Shown piece after piece: positions 1-6,796 of a stretch of 11,393 nt of DNA. Source of the stretch: an uncultured Polaromonas sp. Its GTDB lineage: Bacteria; Pseudomonadota; Gammaproteobacteria; Burkholderiales; Burkholderiaceae. Position 1 is the first letter of the stretch; every line of letters begins with the position of its first letter. The notes below the pieces were generated by a model that searched no databases, was not told the origin of the DNA, and saw only the letters and a program-made list of their open reading frames with translations. The stretch lies in contig CAMLDT010000112.1 in the NCBI GenBank assembly GCA_946479075.1, positions 1 through 11,393 on the forward strand, in the 5' to 3' direction. The position numbers and the translations under genes are program-made.

Positions 1-348
1 GCCGGTACCTGCCTTGACCCAGGTCGAGCTGTCGTTCATGTCCTGCCAGACTCCTTCGTGCTTTTTGCCGCGCGGCGCCACTTGCTGCTTCACGTGATAG
101 GTCAGCACCGCCGTGCTGTCGTTTGGAAAGACGACCTGCATCTTGTCGAAGGCGAAGCCTGTGACGACCATGGAGCCCTGTTCGGCCATTTTGCGGTAGG
201 CCGCGTGGTCGAACTGCATGGCGCCGTGTCCGCTCACCATCAATGCTGGTTCACTCAGCAAGCCTGTCGCGGTGTCTGCATCTTCATCCACCAAAGCTTG
301 CCAAAACTTCGTCTCGAGATCGATCAGTAATTGTTTCGCGTTGGACAT
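1..348 (-). CDS. SnoaL/DUF4440-type NTF2-like protein (partial, C-terminus off the left edge)
   Basis: Reading the minus strand from an ATG at 348-346 gives 116 codons with no stop up to the left edge, so the C-terminus is missing. The protein starts MSNAKQLLIDLETKFWQAL, continues with an LVDEDADTATGLLSEPALMV segment and a later stretch with VLTYHVKQQVAPRG and an HEGVWQDMNDSSTWV end. An N-terminal helix with an aromatic 'FW..L..D' pattern, then a beta-rich half with a 'S.W' strand, is what nuclear transport factor 2-like proteins of the DUF4440/SnoaL class show; these are usually about 120-140 residues, so almost all of it is here. The start is supported by an AGGAG Shine-Dalgarno on the minus strand (355-359), 6 nt before the ATG. 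Family members are small cone-shaped cavity proteins of varied or unknown function, so no substrate can be named. It is divergent from the phosphoesterase gene. Family call fairly sure, function unknown. Confidence 0.75.
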   Translation of the reverse strand, partial: MSNAKQLLIDLETKFWQALVDEDADTATGLLSEPALMVSGHGAMQFDHAAYRKMAEQGSMVVTGFAFDKMQVVFPNDSTAVLTYHVKQQVAPRGKKHEGVWQDMNDSSTWVKAGTG

Positions 349-639
349 ATCTAGAACTCCTGAAAACGCCTGAAATTCCTGCAAATTGAAATTTCAAATC
401 TGAAATCGGAATTTGCATCCTGAACCTTCATTGTTTCGGCCGGCATGGCGCATGCATGCCAGCCCAGGAGGCTGTTATCCGTAGGTCAACTCTGACAGCC
501 GCAGAATTTTGCGCCCGTCGTGCAGGGCGAGTGGGGATTTGCGGGTGCCGCGGCCTCCCGCGAATATGGGATTCCCCCCAGCGCCCCCAATCCTAGAATT
601 CTTGCTGGCCCCACAAGGCGGCTGACTCTGGAGGACCCC
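349..639. promoter_or_regulatory. Divergent intergenic region with nested inverted repeats
   Basis: This stretch separates two divergently read genes and should hold both promoters. The part next to the minus-strand gene (about 360-420) is AT-rich, unlike the rest. It contains a perfect 12-bp palindrome TTGAAATTTCAA (386-397) sitting inside a longer pair, GCAAATT (381-387) and AATTTGC (410-416), plus further GAAAT copies (372-376, 402-406). Such nested dyads resemble an operator for a dimeric regulator, but no regulator gene is in the window and I cannot assign one. The rest of the region (420-620) is GC-rich; I see no convincing -35/-10 pair there. Confidence 0.35.
630..634 (+). promoter_or_regulatory. 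Ribosome binding site fixing the phosphoesterase start at 640
   Basis: GGAGG lies 5 nt before the ATG at 640-642. It is the only good Shine-Dalgarno near the start of this gene. It points to a start in a different frame from the catalytic domain, which is the key argument for a frameshift rather than a downstream start. Confidence 0.7.
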
Positions 640-2147
640 ATGAAAACAATGTTTTGCGCCGCCGCACTCCTTCTGGCCGCGATGGGGCAGCCATGCATGC
701 CGGGGCCCAGCCGGCGCCAGCCACTTCCGCATCCAGACCGGTTTTCCCGCTGACCATTGGCGTGCTGGCTGACTCGCAGATCACCACCGTTCAGGGCGCG
801 TGGGATTACGGCATGCGCAGGAAATACGCAGACAGGCTGGCAAGCGTTGCCATTCGTCCGCCAGCGGTGGAATACCTGTCCGGCCTGATGCTGGACCGCT
901 TCCTGAAAAGCCTCGAACAGGAAAAGGTCGATGTCATTCTTTATCTCGGCGACGGGGCCAACAGCGGTTGCAAGGATGAACTCGACAAGGTGTTTGCCAT
1001 CCTCGACACCGCAAGAAAGCGCAGCGGCATTCCCTCCTATTACGTCATCGGCAACCACGACTACATGGGCACCGGAAACCAGGTGAAGTCCAGCATCCGC
1101 GCGAAACTGTGCAGCGGCGACGGCATCTCCAACCCCGCAGAAACCAAGCTGCAGGTGCTGGCGCGCATCAGCGCGCACAACGCAGGCAATGAATCCCTGG
1201 ACAAGTTTTTTGATTACAAGGAAGCGCTGACCAAGTCGGCCTCCCGCTTCGCCGCCAGCGAGTGCGGTGACGACGACAACACGCACTACACCTACCGCCA
1301 GACGGCCCGGCTGGTGAGCAAGGCCGGTTCAGCAAGCCTGGTCGAACTGTTTCTTCTGGACACGTCCGACTACCGCGATGTCTGGTTCAAGCCGACGGTG
1401 TCCGCCGACGCCACGGGATGCGAAATTCTCGGTGGCTGGGGCGCCAAGGGTTCGGTGTCTTATGAGAAGAACAGCAAGGGCTCCCAGATTGACGACTTTG
1501 TGCAGGCTGCCAGCGCGAATCCAGATTTCCGCTTGATGGCCAGCCACTACCGGCCCACCAACCTCAATGCACTGGTGCCTTTCGGCATGAGCGGCAGCCT
1601 GGTGCGTGACGCTTTGGGCGACCTCCTGTCCAAAGGCGACAACGTCTGGCTTTCGGGCCACACCCACACCTGCGACGTCAAGATCGAACGCTTCAGCGTC
1701 GGCCGAACCCTTTCCAAAACCAAAGGCTACATTGATGGCGTCAATGTGGGCTCCACCACCGACTACGATGCACACGCGGTCATCGTCGGCCCTTACACCG
1801 GCGGCGCTGCCCGGTTGGGCAAGACCGGGCTCGGTTACCGGAAGGTGGCCTACCCGCAGACGGCGGGCCTGTGCGGCGCGGTTGACCAGTTGGCCAGGCA
1901 GCGCGAGGCGACCTTCACCCCAATCTGCGGCACGAGCAGCTACAAGACGGCATTGGGCCTCGACAAAAAATACCAGAAACGCTGCTTCAAGGAAGCTGAT
2001 GTGGCCAACGCACGCAGCAATATTGATGGTTTTGCCACGCACGCTGCGCAGGCGCTGGGCACCTCAGCCGACGAGGTCAAGGCATGCCTCGCCTACGCCG
2101 GCTCCAAAGCCGAAGGCCACAAGAAAGTCTGCGAGGCCCCTCACTAG
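640..2147 (+). CDS. Exported calcineurin-like metallophosphoesterase, frameshifted near its 5' end
   Basis: The catalytic frame is open from 654 to the TAG at 2145-2147 (about 497 codons). Counting from 654, it carries the metallophosphoesterase motifs in order: LADSQ (D40), LGDG (D100), GNHD (133-136), ASH (H298) and GHTH (335-338), which bind the two catalytic metals. The first motif has Gln where many members have His (DxH), a variant known in some branches of the superfamily. Several cysteines fit an exported protein. The well-placed RBS and ATG (640) start another frame, reading MKTMFCAAALLLAAMG, a typical signal-peptide start. Adding one G to the G4 run at 684-687 joins the two frames into a signal peptide with a plausible cleavage site HAGA/QPAPA. 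So the gene probably starts at 640 and is broken, misread, or read by -1 slippage. A TTG at 654 or ATG at 693 would give a protein without a signal peptide and has no RBS. Substrate unknown; phosphoesters in the periplasm are likely. Confidence 0.82.
684..687 (+). other. G4 tract at the frameshift between signal peptide and catalytic domain
   Basis: Upstream of this run the signal-peptide frame (start 640) is coding-like; downstream the frame that reaches the metallophosphoesterase motifs is coding-like. The switch needs one extra base, and the G run is the simplest site. As given, the signal-peptide frame ends at a TGA at 751-753. Confidence 0.6.
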
Positions 2148-2164
2148 TGCCGCAGCTTGCGGCA
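2148..2164 (+). terminator. Hairpin immediately after the phosphoesterase stop codon
   Basis: A perfect 7-bp stem (TGCCGCA and TGCGGCA) with a 3-nt loop begins on the base after the TAG stop. It is not followed by a T-rich run, so it is not a textbook intrinsic terminator. It may end or stabilise the mRNA. Confidence 0.35.
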
Positions 2165-2208
2165 GAAGACGCGTGGTCCCAGCGCGGCACATCGAGCGCC
2201 GCCATGGT

Positions 2209-2344
2209 TTACAAAAAGCGCAGTTGAGTCGGTTTGCCGTCGAGCGTGTCGTTGCCGTAGAACGTGTTCACGCTATCGGTGACGAGCCGGCGGTGATTGA
2301 ATTCATGGATGACTGACTGTGGGGCAGAGCGATTGACTTTAAAT
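2209..2344 (-). pseudogene. Orphan 3' coding fragment, unidentified
   Basis: On the minus strand a frame ending at a TAA (2211-2209) reads SVIHEFNHRRLVTDSVNTFY and on to LDGKPTQLRFL. Third codon positions are dominated by C and G, as in real genes of this GC-rich genome, whereas beyond about 2344 (inside the inverted repeat and the Gabija leader) the same frame has no coding character. I do not recognise the family. The simplest reading is the tail of a minus-strand gene whose 5' part was lost when the neighbouring element arrived. No matching 5' part is evident on the far side of the element (6485-6565). It could also be a chance open frame. Confidence 0.3.
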
Positions 2345-2380
2345 GAGTATCGATAATATGTAGTTATCGATAGTTGGCGC
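2344..2380 (+). repeat. Left inverted repeat flanking the Gabija operon
   Basis: This 37-bp segment, read on the minus strand, matches 6447-6483 read on the plus strand at 30 of 37 positions by hand alignment. The longest identical blocks are an 11-bp ACTATCGATAA and an 8-bp TACATATT. Within it, TATCGATAA (2348-2356) and TTATCGATA (2364-2372) are perfect inverted arms around a 7-bp spacer TATGTAG. This architecture resembles a core site for a tyrosine recombinase, or a transposon end. It lies 206 bp upstream of gajA. Confidence 0.7.
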
Positions 2381-2586
2381 ATGCACTTCGTTTGCATGAC
2401 ACCCAATCCTGTTTTTCGCCTACACCTGCTTCTGACACGACACCAAGCAGCATGACGAAGAGAATCCATATCCTCTAAGGCAGACTCATATAAAGCACTG
2501 AGATGTGCGCAGCACTGCCACCCTACAAAACAGAGTAAGGGTTTTGCCTAGCTGGAGACTGAGCTCAATTAAGGCACAAGAGAAAG
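2381..2586 (+). promoter_or_regulatory. Leader and probable promoter region of the gajAB operon
   Basis: The region between the left repeat and gajA has no convincing gene and must hold the promoter unless transcription enters from outside. It is relatively AT-rich. A possible -10 box is TATAAA at 2489-2494, but no good -35 box stands 16-18 bp upstream. A short dyad ATGCA/TGCAT (2381-2385, 2393-2397) lies next to the repeat. The gajA Shine-Dalgarno is weak: only a purine-rich AAGAGAAAG directly before the ATG. Confidence 0.3.
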
Positions 2587-4518
2587 ATGCACCTAAAGCG
2601 AATCCGAGCACAGAACTTCCGAGCTTTTGGCGATGGCAAGATTTCACCAAAGTTGGACTGGACCCTCTCGCCAGGTCTGAACATCCTCGTCGGTGAGAAC
2701 GATGCTGGCAAAACTGCTGTTGTCGATGCAATTCGCCACATTTTGTGGACCACGAGCTATGAATTTGTTCGGCTATTCGAACAGGATTTTCACATTCACG
2801 GCAATACGCGGGCCACGTCCCTGTTCATCGAGGCCACTTTGGTGGACATGAACCCCGACCAAGAAGCCGCTGTGCTCGAGTGGCTCACCTACGAAGCGGA
2901 CGGAAGTCGCAGTCTGGTGTTGCATCTGCATGCGCGTTGGATATCGCCGAAAGAAAATAAGCGCGGCCGCGTCGACGTCGTCACAAGAACCTGCCGTGAC
3001 GGGATAGGTCCCGAAATTGGCAGCGCTGTTCGGGAGCTCGTGCGAGCCACCTATCTACGCCCACTTCGTGACGCTGAGGCAGATCTGCGACCTGCACGGC
3101 AATCTCGTTTGTCGCAAATTCTGGGTGCGCACAAAAGCATTGATGGTCAGGAGAAAAACGACTTCGACGCTGAAAACTCGGCCAAAATTCCTGAGAATCT
3201 TGTCGGTCTAATGGCCTTCACTCAGCACTACTTGGGGAAACATCCGGTCATCAAAGGCGTCCAGGACGACATTAACAATAACTACCTCGGTAAGTTCGCA
3301 TTCGCGGGCGACATGCTTGAGTCGCGCATCCAAATTACGCCCGACCTAGGACTTCAGCCGATCCTTGAGAAGTTCGAGCTCGGTTTGCTGCCATCCGACG
3401 GCATAAATGCTGAAGAGCGCTGCGCACGCGGCCTCGGCTATAACAACGCGCTTTTTATGGCGACCGAGTTGGTTCTTCTTCGCGATGGGGAAGAACTCGC
3501 GCTACTTCTTATCGAGGAGCCCGAGGCTCATCTTCACCCCCAGTTGCAGGAGCGAGTTCAGGAACTGCTCGAACAGAGCGCGAACAAACCGCCAGAGGGC
3601 AAGCGTCCGGTCCAAGTGGTGATGACCACACATAGTCCCTCGCTGGCAGCGGGGGCCGACATCGCCTCGATGACTCTCGTGCACCGCGCGCAACTGTATA
3701 GCCTTACGCACGAGATGACAAAGTTGAAGAAAAATGACTACGATTTTTTGCGTCGATTTTTGGACGCAACTAAGTCGAACCTGTTCTTCGCAAGGGGCGT
3801 TGCTATTGTCGAGGGCCCGGCCGAGGCCCTGCTGATTCCTGCGCTGGCGAAGGCCTGTGGCATGTCGTTCTCCAAATATGGATTGGCGGTGGTGAACGTT
3901 GGCAGCGTTGGCCTATATCACTACGCCCGTATCCTTCAGCGTGCCAAGGAAGACGAGGTCATCCCAATCCCGGTTGCTTGCTTGACCGATCGCGATGTCG
4001 TGCCTGACGCGGCGAACTACTATATCGACAAGCCAAAGAACGGCAGTAAACGGTTCGACGCTGATTACACAGCGGAAGAGCTGGCGGCATTGGTGAAAGC
4101 GAAAGTTGACCGCGCAGCCGGCGGAAAGACCATCGTTTGCGTGTCGGATCGATGGACTTTCGAATACGATCTGGCGCGCCACGGTTGTGGTGAATTGATG
4201 TTCTCAGCGATTCAATTGGCCGTGATGGCTAATGTCAAAGGAGAACGACTCGACGAAGCCGACGAGTTGCTGGCAATGGCTGCGGCGCACGACAGCTGGG
4301 TGGCACTTGGCAAGGTCGGGCATAGCGAAGATGCACTCGCCGCACTTATCTATGAGCCTCTTTCAACTGGCAAAGCATCGAAAGCCGTGGCTGCGCAGTA
4401 TGCTGCACACCTAATTGAAACAGGCAATTACGGCAAAGACCATGTGCTTTTTGAGAAACTACCACCCTACCTTAGAAGGGCGCTGCACTGGCTGACTGGC
4501 AAGGCTATGGTGGTATGA
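2587..4518 (+). CDS. gajA: Gabija anti-phage protein GajA: OLD-family ATPase with TOPRIM nuclease
   Basis: 643 residues. The N-terminus MHLKRIRAQNFRAFG is the usual start of SMC/RecF-like ATPases. The Walker A motif is GENDAGKT (36-43), the Walker B segment LLLIEEPEAHLHP (306-318), and the switch histidine is in MTTHSPS (H349). After residue 400 comes a TOPRIM domain with the metal-binding Glu in VEGPAEALL (E409), the DxD pair in LTDRD (D468, D470) and the WTFEYDLA block (523-530) typical of OLD nucleases. All catalytic residues are present, so the enzyme should be active. In characterised Gabija systems GajA is a DNA-nicking endonuclease that assembles with GajB, is held off by cellular nucleotides and is released when phage replication or transcription depletes them. 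Here its stop overlaps the gajB start by 4 nt (ATGA), indicating one transcript and coupled translation. It is somewhat longer than the best-studied GajA (about 580 residues). A lone class 2 OLD nuclease is the alternative, but the adjacent helicase defines Gabija. Confidence 0.92.
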   Translation: MHLKRIRAQNFRAFGDGKISPKLDWTLSPGLNILVGENDAGKTAVVDAIRHILWTTSYEFVRLFEQDFHIHGNTRATSLFIEATLVDMNPDQEAAVLEWLTYEADGSRSLVLHLHARWISPKENKRGRVDVVTRTCRDGIGPEIGSAVRELVRATYLRPLRDAEADLRPARQSRLSQILGAHKSIDGQEKNDFDAENSAKIPENLVGLMAFTQHYLGKHPVIKGVQDDINNNYLGKFAFAGDMLESRIQITPDLGLQPILEKFELGLLPSDGINAEERCARGLGYNNALFMATELVLLRDGEELALLLIEEPEAHLHPQLQERVQELLEQSANKPPEGKRPVQVVMTTHSPSLAAGADIASMTLVHRAQLYSLTHEMTKLKKNDYDFLRRFLDATKSNLFFARGVAIVEGPAEALLIPALAKACGMSFSKYGLAVVNVGSVGLYHYARILQRAKEDEVIPIPVACLTDRDVVPDAANYYIDKPKNGSKRFDADYTAEELAALVKAKVDRAAGGKTIVCVSDRWTFEYDLARHGCGELMFSAIQLAVMANVKGERLDEADELLAMAAAHDSWVALGKVGHSEDALAALIYEPLSTGKASKAVAAQYAAHLIETGNYGKDHVLFEKLPPYLRRALHWLTGKAMVV

Positions 4519-6431
4519 GCATCCCTTGGATTTCACTGGAGGACTTAGCCGAACTTCAGTTCCTCACCCCCGACCTTGAATTCACCGACGCCGAACGACA
4601 AACCGTTCTGCTCGCGGTTGGGTCCGGCGATATCAACGCCGCACCTGGCAGCGGCAAGACCACCGTTCTTGCCGCGAAGCTTCTGCTAATCGGACGCAAG
4701 TGGCCGCATGACAGGCGCGGCATTTGCGTTTTGAGCCACACGAAGGTTGCCAGGGACGAGATTCGACTACGACTTGAGGCGACGGGCACGGGCTCAAGGC
4801 TGCTGACGTATCCGCACTTCATCGGCACCATTCACGGATTCGTAGACAGGTTCCTCGCGCTACCAGCGCTACGTAGCCTTGGGCTTACAGTCGATGTCAT
4901 CGATGACGACGTTTTTGCCAGGAAGGCCATCGCTCGAGCGATGAAGGAACCCTCCTTGTGGGGTTGGGCGCAAAATAACGAAGGGGTTTGGCCAATGGTG
5001 GGAGGGATGGTCTACAGAGGCGCGGACCTTCTCCTTGGCAGCGAGGACGGTACCCTCCCTAAGGCCGGTGCAAAGACCTACCCACTTCTCGAGGAAATCA
5101 AACGGCAGTTGACAAACGAGGGCGTCTTTCGATACGCGGATATGTTCGCGTTCGCAGAAATGCTTCTCACCCGCTTCCCAGAAATTAAGGCGCAGCTCTC
5201 GCGAAGGTTCCCGCTAATTCAAATTGATGAGATGCAGGACACCTCCTGGGAGCAGGAAGCATTACTTGGACGGCTATTCGACGCCTCAGTGGTTGTACAG
5301 CGATACGGTGACCTCAATCAACGCATTTTCTTAGGGAAGGGTGACTTTGCGCAGCTGAGCTTCCCAAAAGAGGGAGCGCTCCCGATAAGTACCAGCAAAA
5401 GGTTTGGACCCGTGATCGCCACCGCGGTGTCGGGTGTGCGTGTGGGAGGAAATGCAGTAGTGGGCACTGCTGCGGATGTTCACCCTCCTACACTGATAAC
5501 GTATACGACCGATCAAGTAGGCGAAGTGCTAAATCGTTTCGGCCATCTAGTGTTAGACCGCTTCAACGATGCCCAGCTCCAGCGTGGGCCTATCAAGGCG
5601 CTCTGCACCCGCAAACAGGGCGACGCTAAACAGATGCCCGGGCGCACGCTGCTCGACTATTGGCCAGCTTACCTAGAGCAGTCTAAGGGCGATGGCGGCC
5701 GTTCTGAGCGGCTTTGGACCTTGTTGAGCCAGTCTGCCCAGTCGGGAGCTGCCGGCATCCCCATGCGTCCACGCGCGGCCGACGCGAAACGAGCGGTTGT
5801 GCTGGTGCTTCGGGCAGCCGACTCGGCCCATATCAAAGGGCTGCGTGATGGGGCGCAGCTTTTCAGGCGTCTGGCTGATGCCGGCCAAGATCTGAAGAAC
5901 GTTCGCAGGCTATGCCGTGAGTTGGCAATCACGCAAAAGCTGGGGGATACAGAGGCCGGTCGGGCCAAGGCGATCAAGCTGTTTACCGGTTACCTTAATT
6001 ACTTATTGCCTGCCGGCCTGACTACTGCAAAGTTCGAGGCTTTACCAGTGTTCGCGCCGCCAGAAGAGCATCCTGAGCAAGAAGGCAGCCAGCGGCGGTG
6101 CCAAGTCAAACGTGACGGTCGTTGCGTTGAGGTCGAGATTGGCACCGTGGCATCGATGAAGGGAGAAACGCACCTCGCAACACTGGTTCTCGAATCGCTT
6201 GGGCATCCCAGTCGTCGCTTTGACCTGGAGGAAGCCTTGCCCGTGCTGGCTGGGCTAAAGGTTCGCGACCCTAAGACTTCCGAGTCTATCCTCTCGCAGT
6301 TCCGCAACCTCTATGTGGGCATGTCCAGACCGACTAGCTTTTTGTGTTTAGCAGTTAACCAAACGCGGATTTCTGCCGACTGCATCGCGGCGTTACAAGA
6401 TAAGGGATGGGTCGTAGAGACTTTGGCCTAG
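4515..6431 (+). CDS. gajB: Gabija anti-phage protein GajB: UvrD/Rep-like superfamily 1 helicase
   Basis: 638 residues with the superfamily 1A helicase motifs in order: Walker A AAPGSGKTT (42-50), motif Ia LSHTKVARDE (73-82), Ib GTIHGF (104-109), motif II IDEMQDT (237-243), motif III YGDLNQRIF (264-272), a motif IV-like SKRFG (294-298), motif V VASMKGE (545-551) and motif VI NLYVGMSR (598-605). Key residues K48, D238, E239, Q269, R296 and R605 are kept. A segment of about 245 residues between motifs IV and V corresponds to the 2A/2B region and has a basic, Arg-rich character. In Gabija, GajB binds the GajA core, responds to DNA ends and hydrolyses nucleotides, which helps deplete the pool that restrains GajA. 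It begins inside the last codon of gajA (ATGA overlap) and ends 15 nt before the right inverted repeat. It is longer than the best-studied GajB (about 490 residues). A plain UvrD repair helicase is unlikely given the partner gene. Confidence 0.9.
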   Translation: MSIPWISLEDLAELQFLTPDLEFTDAERQTVLLAVGSGDINAAPGSGKTTVLAAKLLLIGRKWPHDRRGICVLSHTKVARDEIRLRLEATGTGSRLLTYPHFIGTIHGFVDRFLALPALRSLGLTVDVIDDDVFARKAIARAMKEPSLWGWAQNNEGVWPMVGGMVYRGADLLLGSEDGTLPKAGAKTYPLLEEIKRQLTNEGVFRYADMFAFAEMLLTRFPEIKAQLSRRFPLIQIDEMQDTSWEQEALLGRLFDASVVVQRYGDLNQRIFLGKGDFAQLSFPKEGALPISTSKRFGPVIATAVSGVRVGGNAVVGTAADVHPPTLITYTTDQVGEVLNRFGHLVLDRFNDAQLQRGPIKALCTRKQGDAKQMPGRTLLDYWPAYLEQSKGDGGRSERLWTLLSQSAQSGAAGIPMRPRAADAKRAVVLVLRAADSAHIKGLRDGAQLFRRLADAGQDLKNVRRLCRELAITQKLGDTEAGRAKAIKLFTGYLNYLLPAGLTTAKFEALPVFAPPEEHPEQEGSQRRCQVKRDGRCVEVEIGTVASMKGETHLATLVLESLGHPSRRFDLEEALPVLAGLKVRDPKTSESILSQFRNLYVGMSRPTSFLCLAVNQTRISADCIAALQDKGWVVETLA

Positions 6432-6446
6432 TCGCCATTGGAAAAT

Positions 6447-6483
6447 GCGCTGACTATCGATAAGTACATATTGTCGCCAGTCA
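6447..6483 (-). repeat. Right inverted repeat flanking the Gabija operon
   Basis: This is the inverted counterpart of 2344-2380 (30 of 37 positions match). Arm TATCGATAA (6455-6463) is intact; the opposite arm TTGTCGCCA (6471-6479) has drifted; the 7-bp spacer GTACATA differs by one base from the left spacer read in reverse. It also sits within a 6-bp dyad CTGACT (6450-6455) and AGTCAG (6479-6484). It starts 15 nt after the gajB stop. Confidence 0.7.
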
Positions 6484-6525
6484 GTAAATGCCGCTTGGCA
6501 GTGTGGCGCCAACAGTAAAGTCGTT

Positions 6526-6543
6526 CTGCCTGGCGCCCGGCAG
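6526..6543. other. Near-perfect palindrome between the Gabija cassette and DUF2798
   Basis: An 18-bp dyad, CTGCC and GGCAG around an inner GGCGCC with one mismatch, lies 22 nt beyond the DUF2798 stop (minus strand). No T-rich run follows on either strand, so a terminator role for the minus-strand gene is possible but not shown. The rest of 6484-6565 holds nothing I can identify. Confidence 0.3.
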
Positions 6544-6565
6544 ATCGATATTTGCAAACTAGCTT

Positions 6566-6796
6566 TTACGCCTCCGGCCGCAAAAGCCCCCGCACCACCC
6601 GTCGCGCCACCGGCGCCACCACCAGCACCGACGGAAAGGCGAATAGCCATGCCATGAGCCAGGAGCCCGCCCACAGCGTCAAAAAGCCGGGCACCAAGCC
6701 CGTGGCGCGGAAGGTGGAGATGCCGGACACCAGCAGCGACATCAGGCCTGACAGCACCAGGCCGAAGAGGACGGGTTCGAATTTTCTCGGGATCAT
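6566..6796 (-). CDS. DUF2798 small membrane protein
   Basis: 76 residues starting MIPRKFEPVLFGLVLSGLMS. Two hydrophobic segments, roughly residues 9-27 and 37-60, flank a short polar stretch (STFRATGLV), followed by the VAPVARRVVRGLL tail. This N-terminal MIPR, the 'LMSLLVSGI' helix, the W-rich second helix and the 'VAP..R' end are typical of DUF2798 proteins, two-helix inner-membrane proteins of unknown function and about this length. I chose the ATG at 6796-6794 over one nine codons upstream, because GGAGG (minus strand) lies 7 nt before it and the protein then starts as the family does. Its ATG overlaps the stop of the upstream open frame by 4 nt (ATGA), so it was probably the second gene of a coupled pair. 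Confidence 0.85.
   Translation of the reverse strand: MIPRKFEPVLFGLVLSGLMSLLVSGISTFRATGLVPGFLTLWAGSWLMAWLFAFPSVLVVAPVARRVVRGLLRPEA

Larger units (their letters stand above)
2344..6483. mobile_element. Putative non-autonomous Gabija cassette bounded by inverted repeats
   Basis: The 4.1-kb segment holds only a leader, gajA and gajB, with 37-bp inverted repeats at its two ends. No transposase, integrase or other cargo lies inside. Base composition is less GC-rich than in the efflux genes to the right, and codons such as TTA, AGA, AAT and ATA are more frequent. The left edge abuts a truncated coding fragment. A TAAATG hexamer occurs at 2340-2345 and again at 6485-6490, but on the left it overlaps the repeat, so it is weak support for a target duplication. 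That this is a unit that moves is inference. Confidence 0.4.

Noticed and set aside
486..2042. Minus-strand open frames opposite the phosphoesterase
   Set aside because: They lack recognisable domains, while the plus strand carries all metallophosphoesterase motifs over the same bases.
2344..6483. The repeats as a CRISPR array, tRNA or classic IS ends
   Set aside because: There are only two copies, in inverted orientation and 4 kb apart, with no transposase between them and no cloverleaf or spacer pattern.
2340..6490. TAAATG hexamer at both outer edges of the cassette as a target-site duplication
   Set aside because: On the left it overlaps the aligned repeat (2344-2345), and the offset differs by about 3 nt between ends. 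A six-base AT-rich match can be chance, so it is only mentioned as weak support.
6393..6674. Minus-strand frame right of the cassette that could join in frame to the left fragment through CATTTA
   Set aside because: The right-hand part has rare codons (ATA, AGA, TTA), runs over the DUF2798 gene in another frame and crosses the inverted repeat. The in-frame join is one chance in three.
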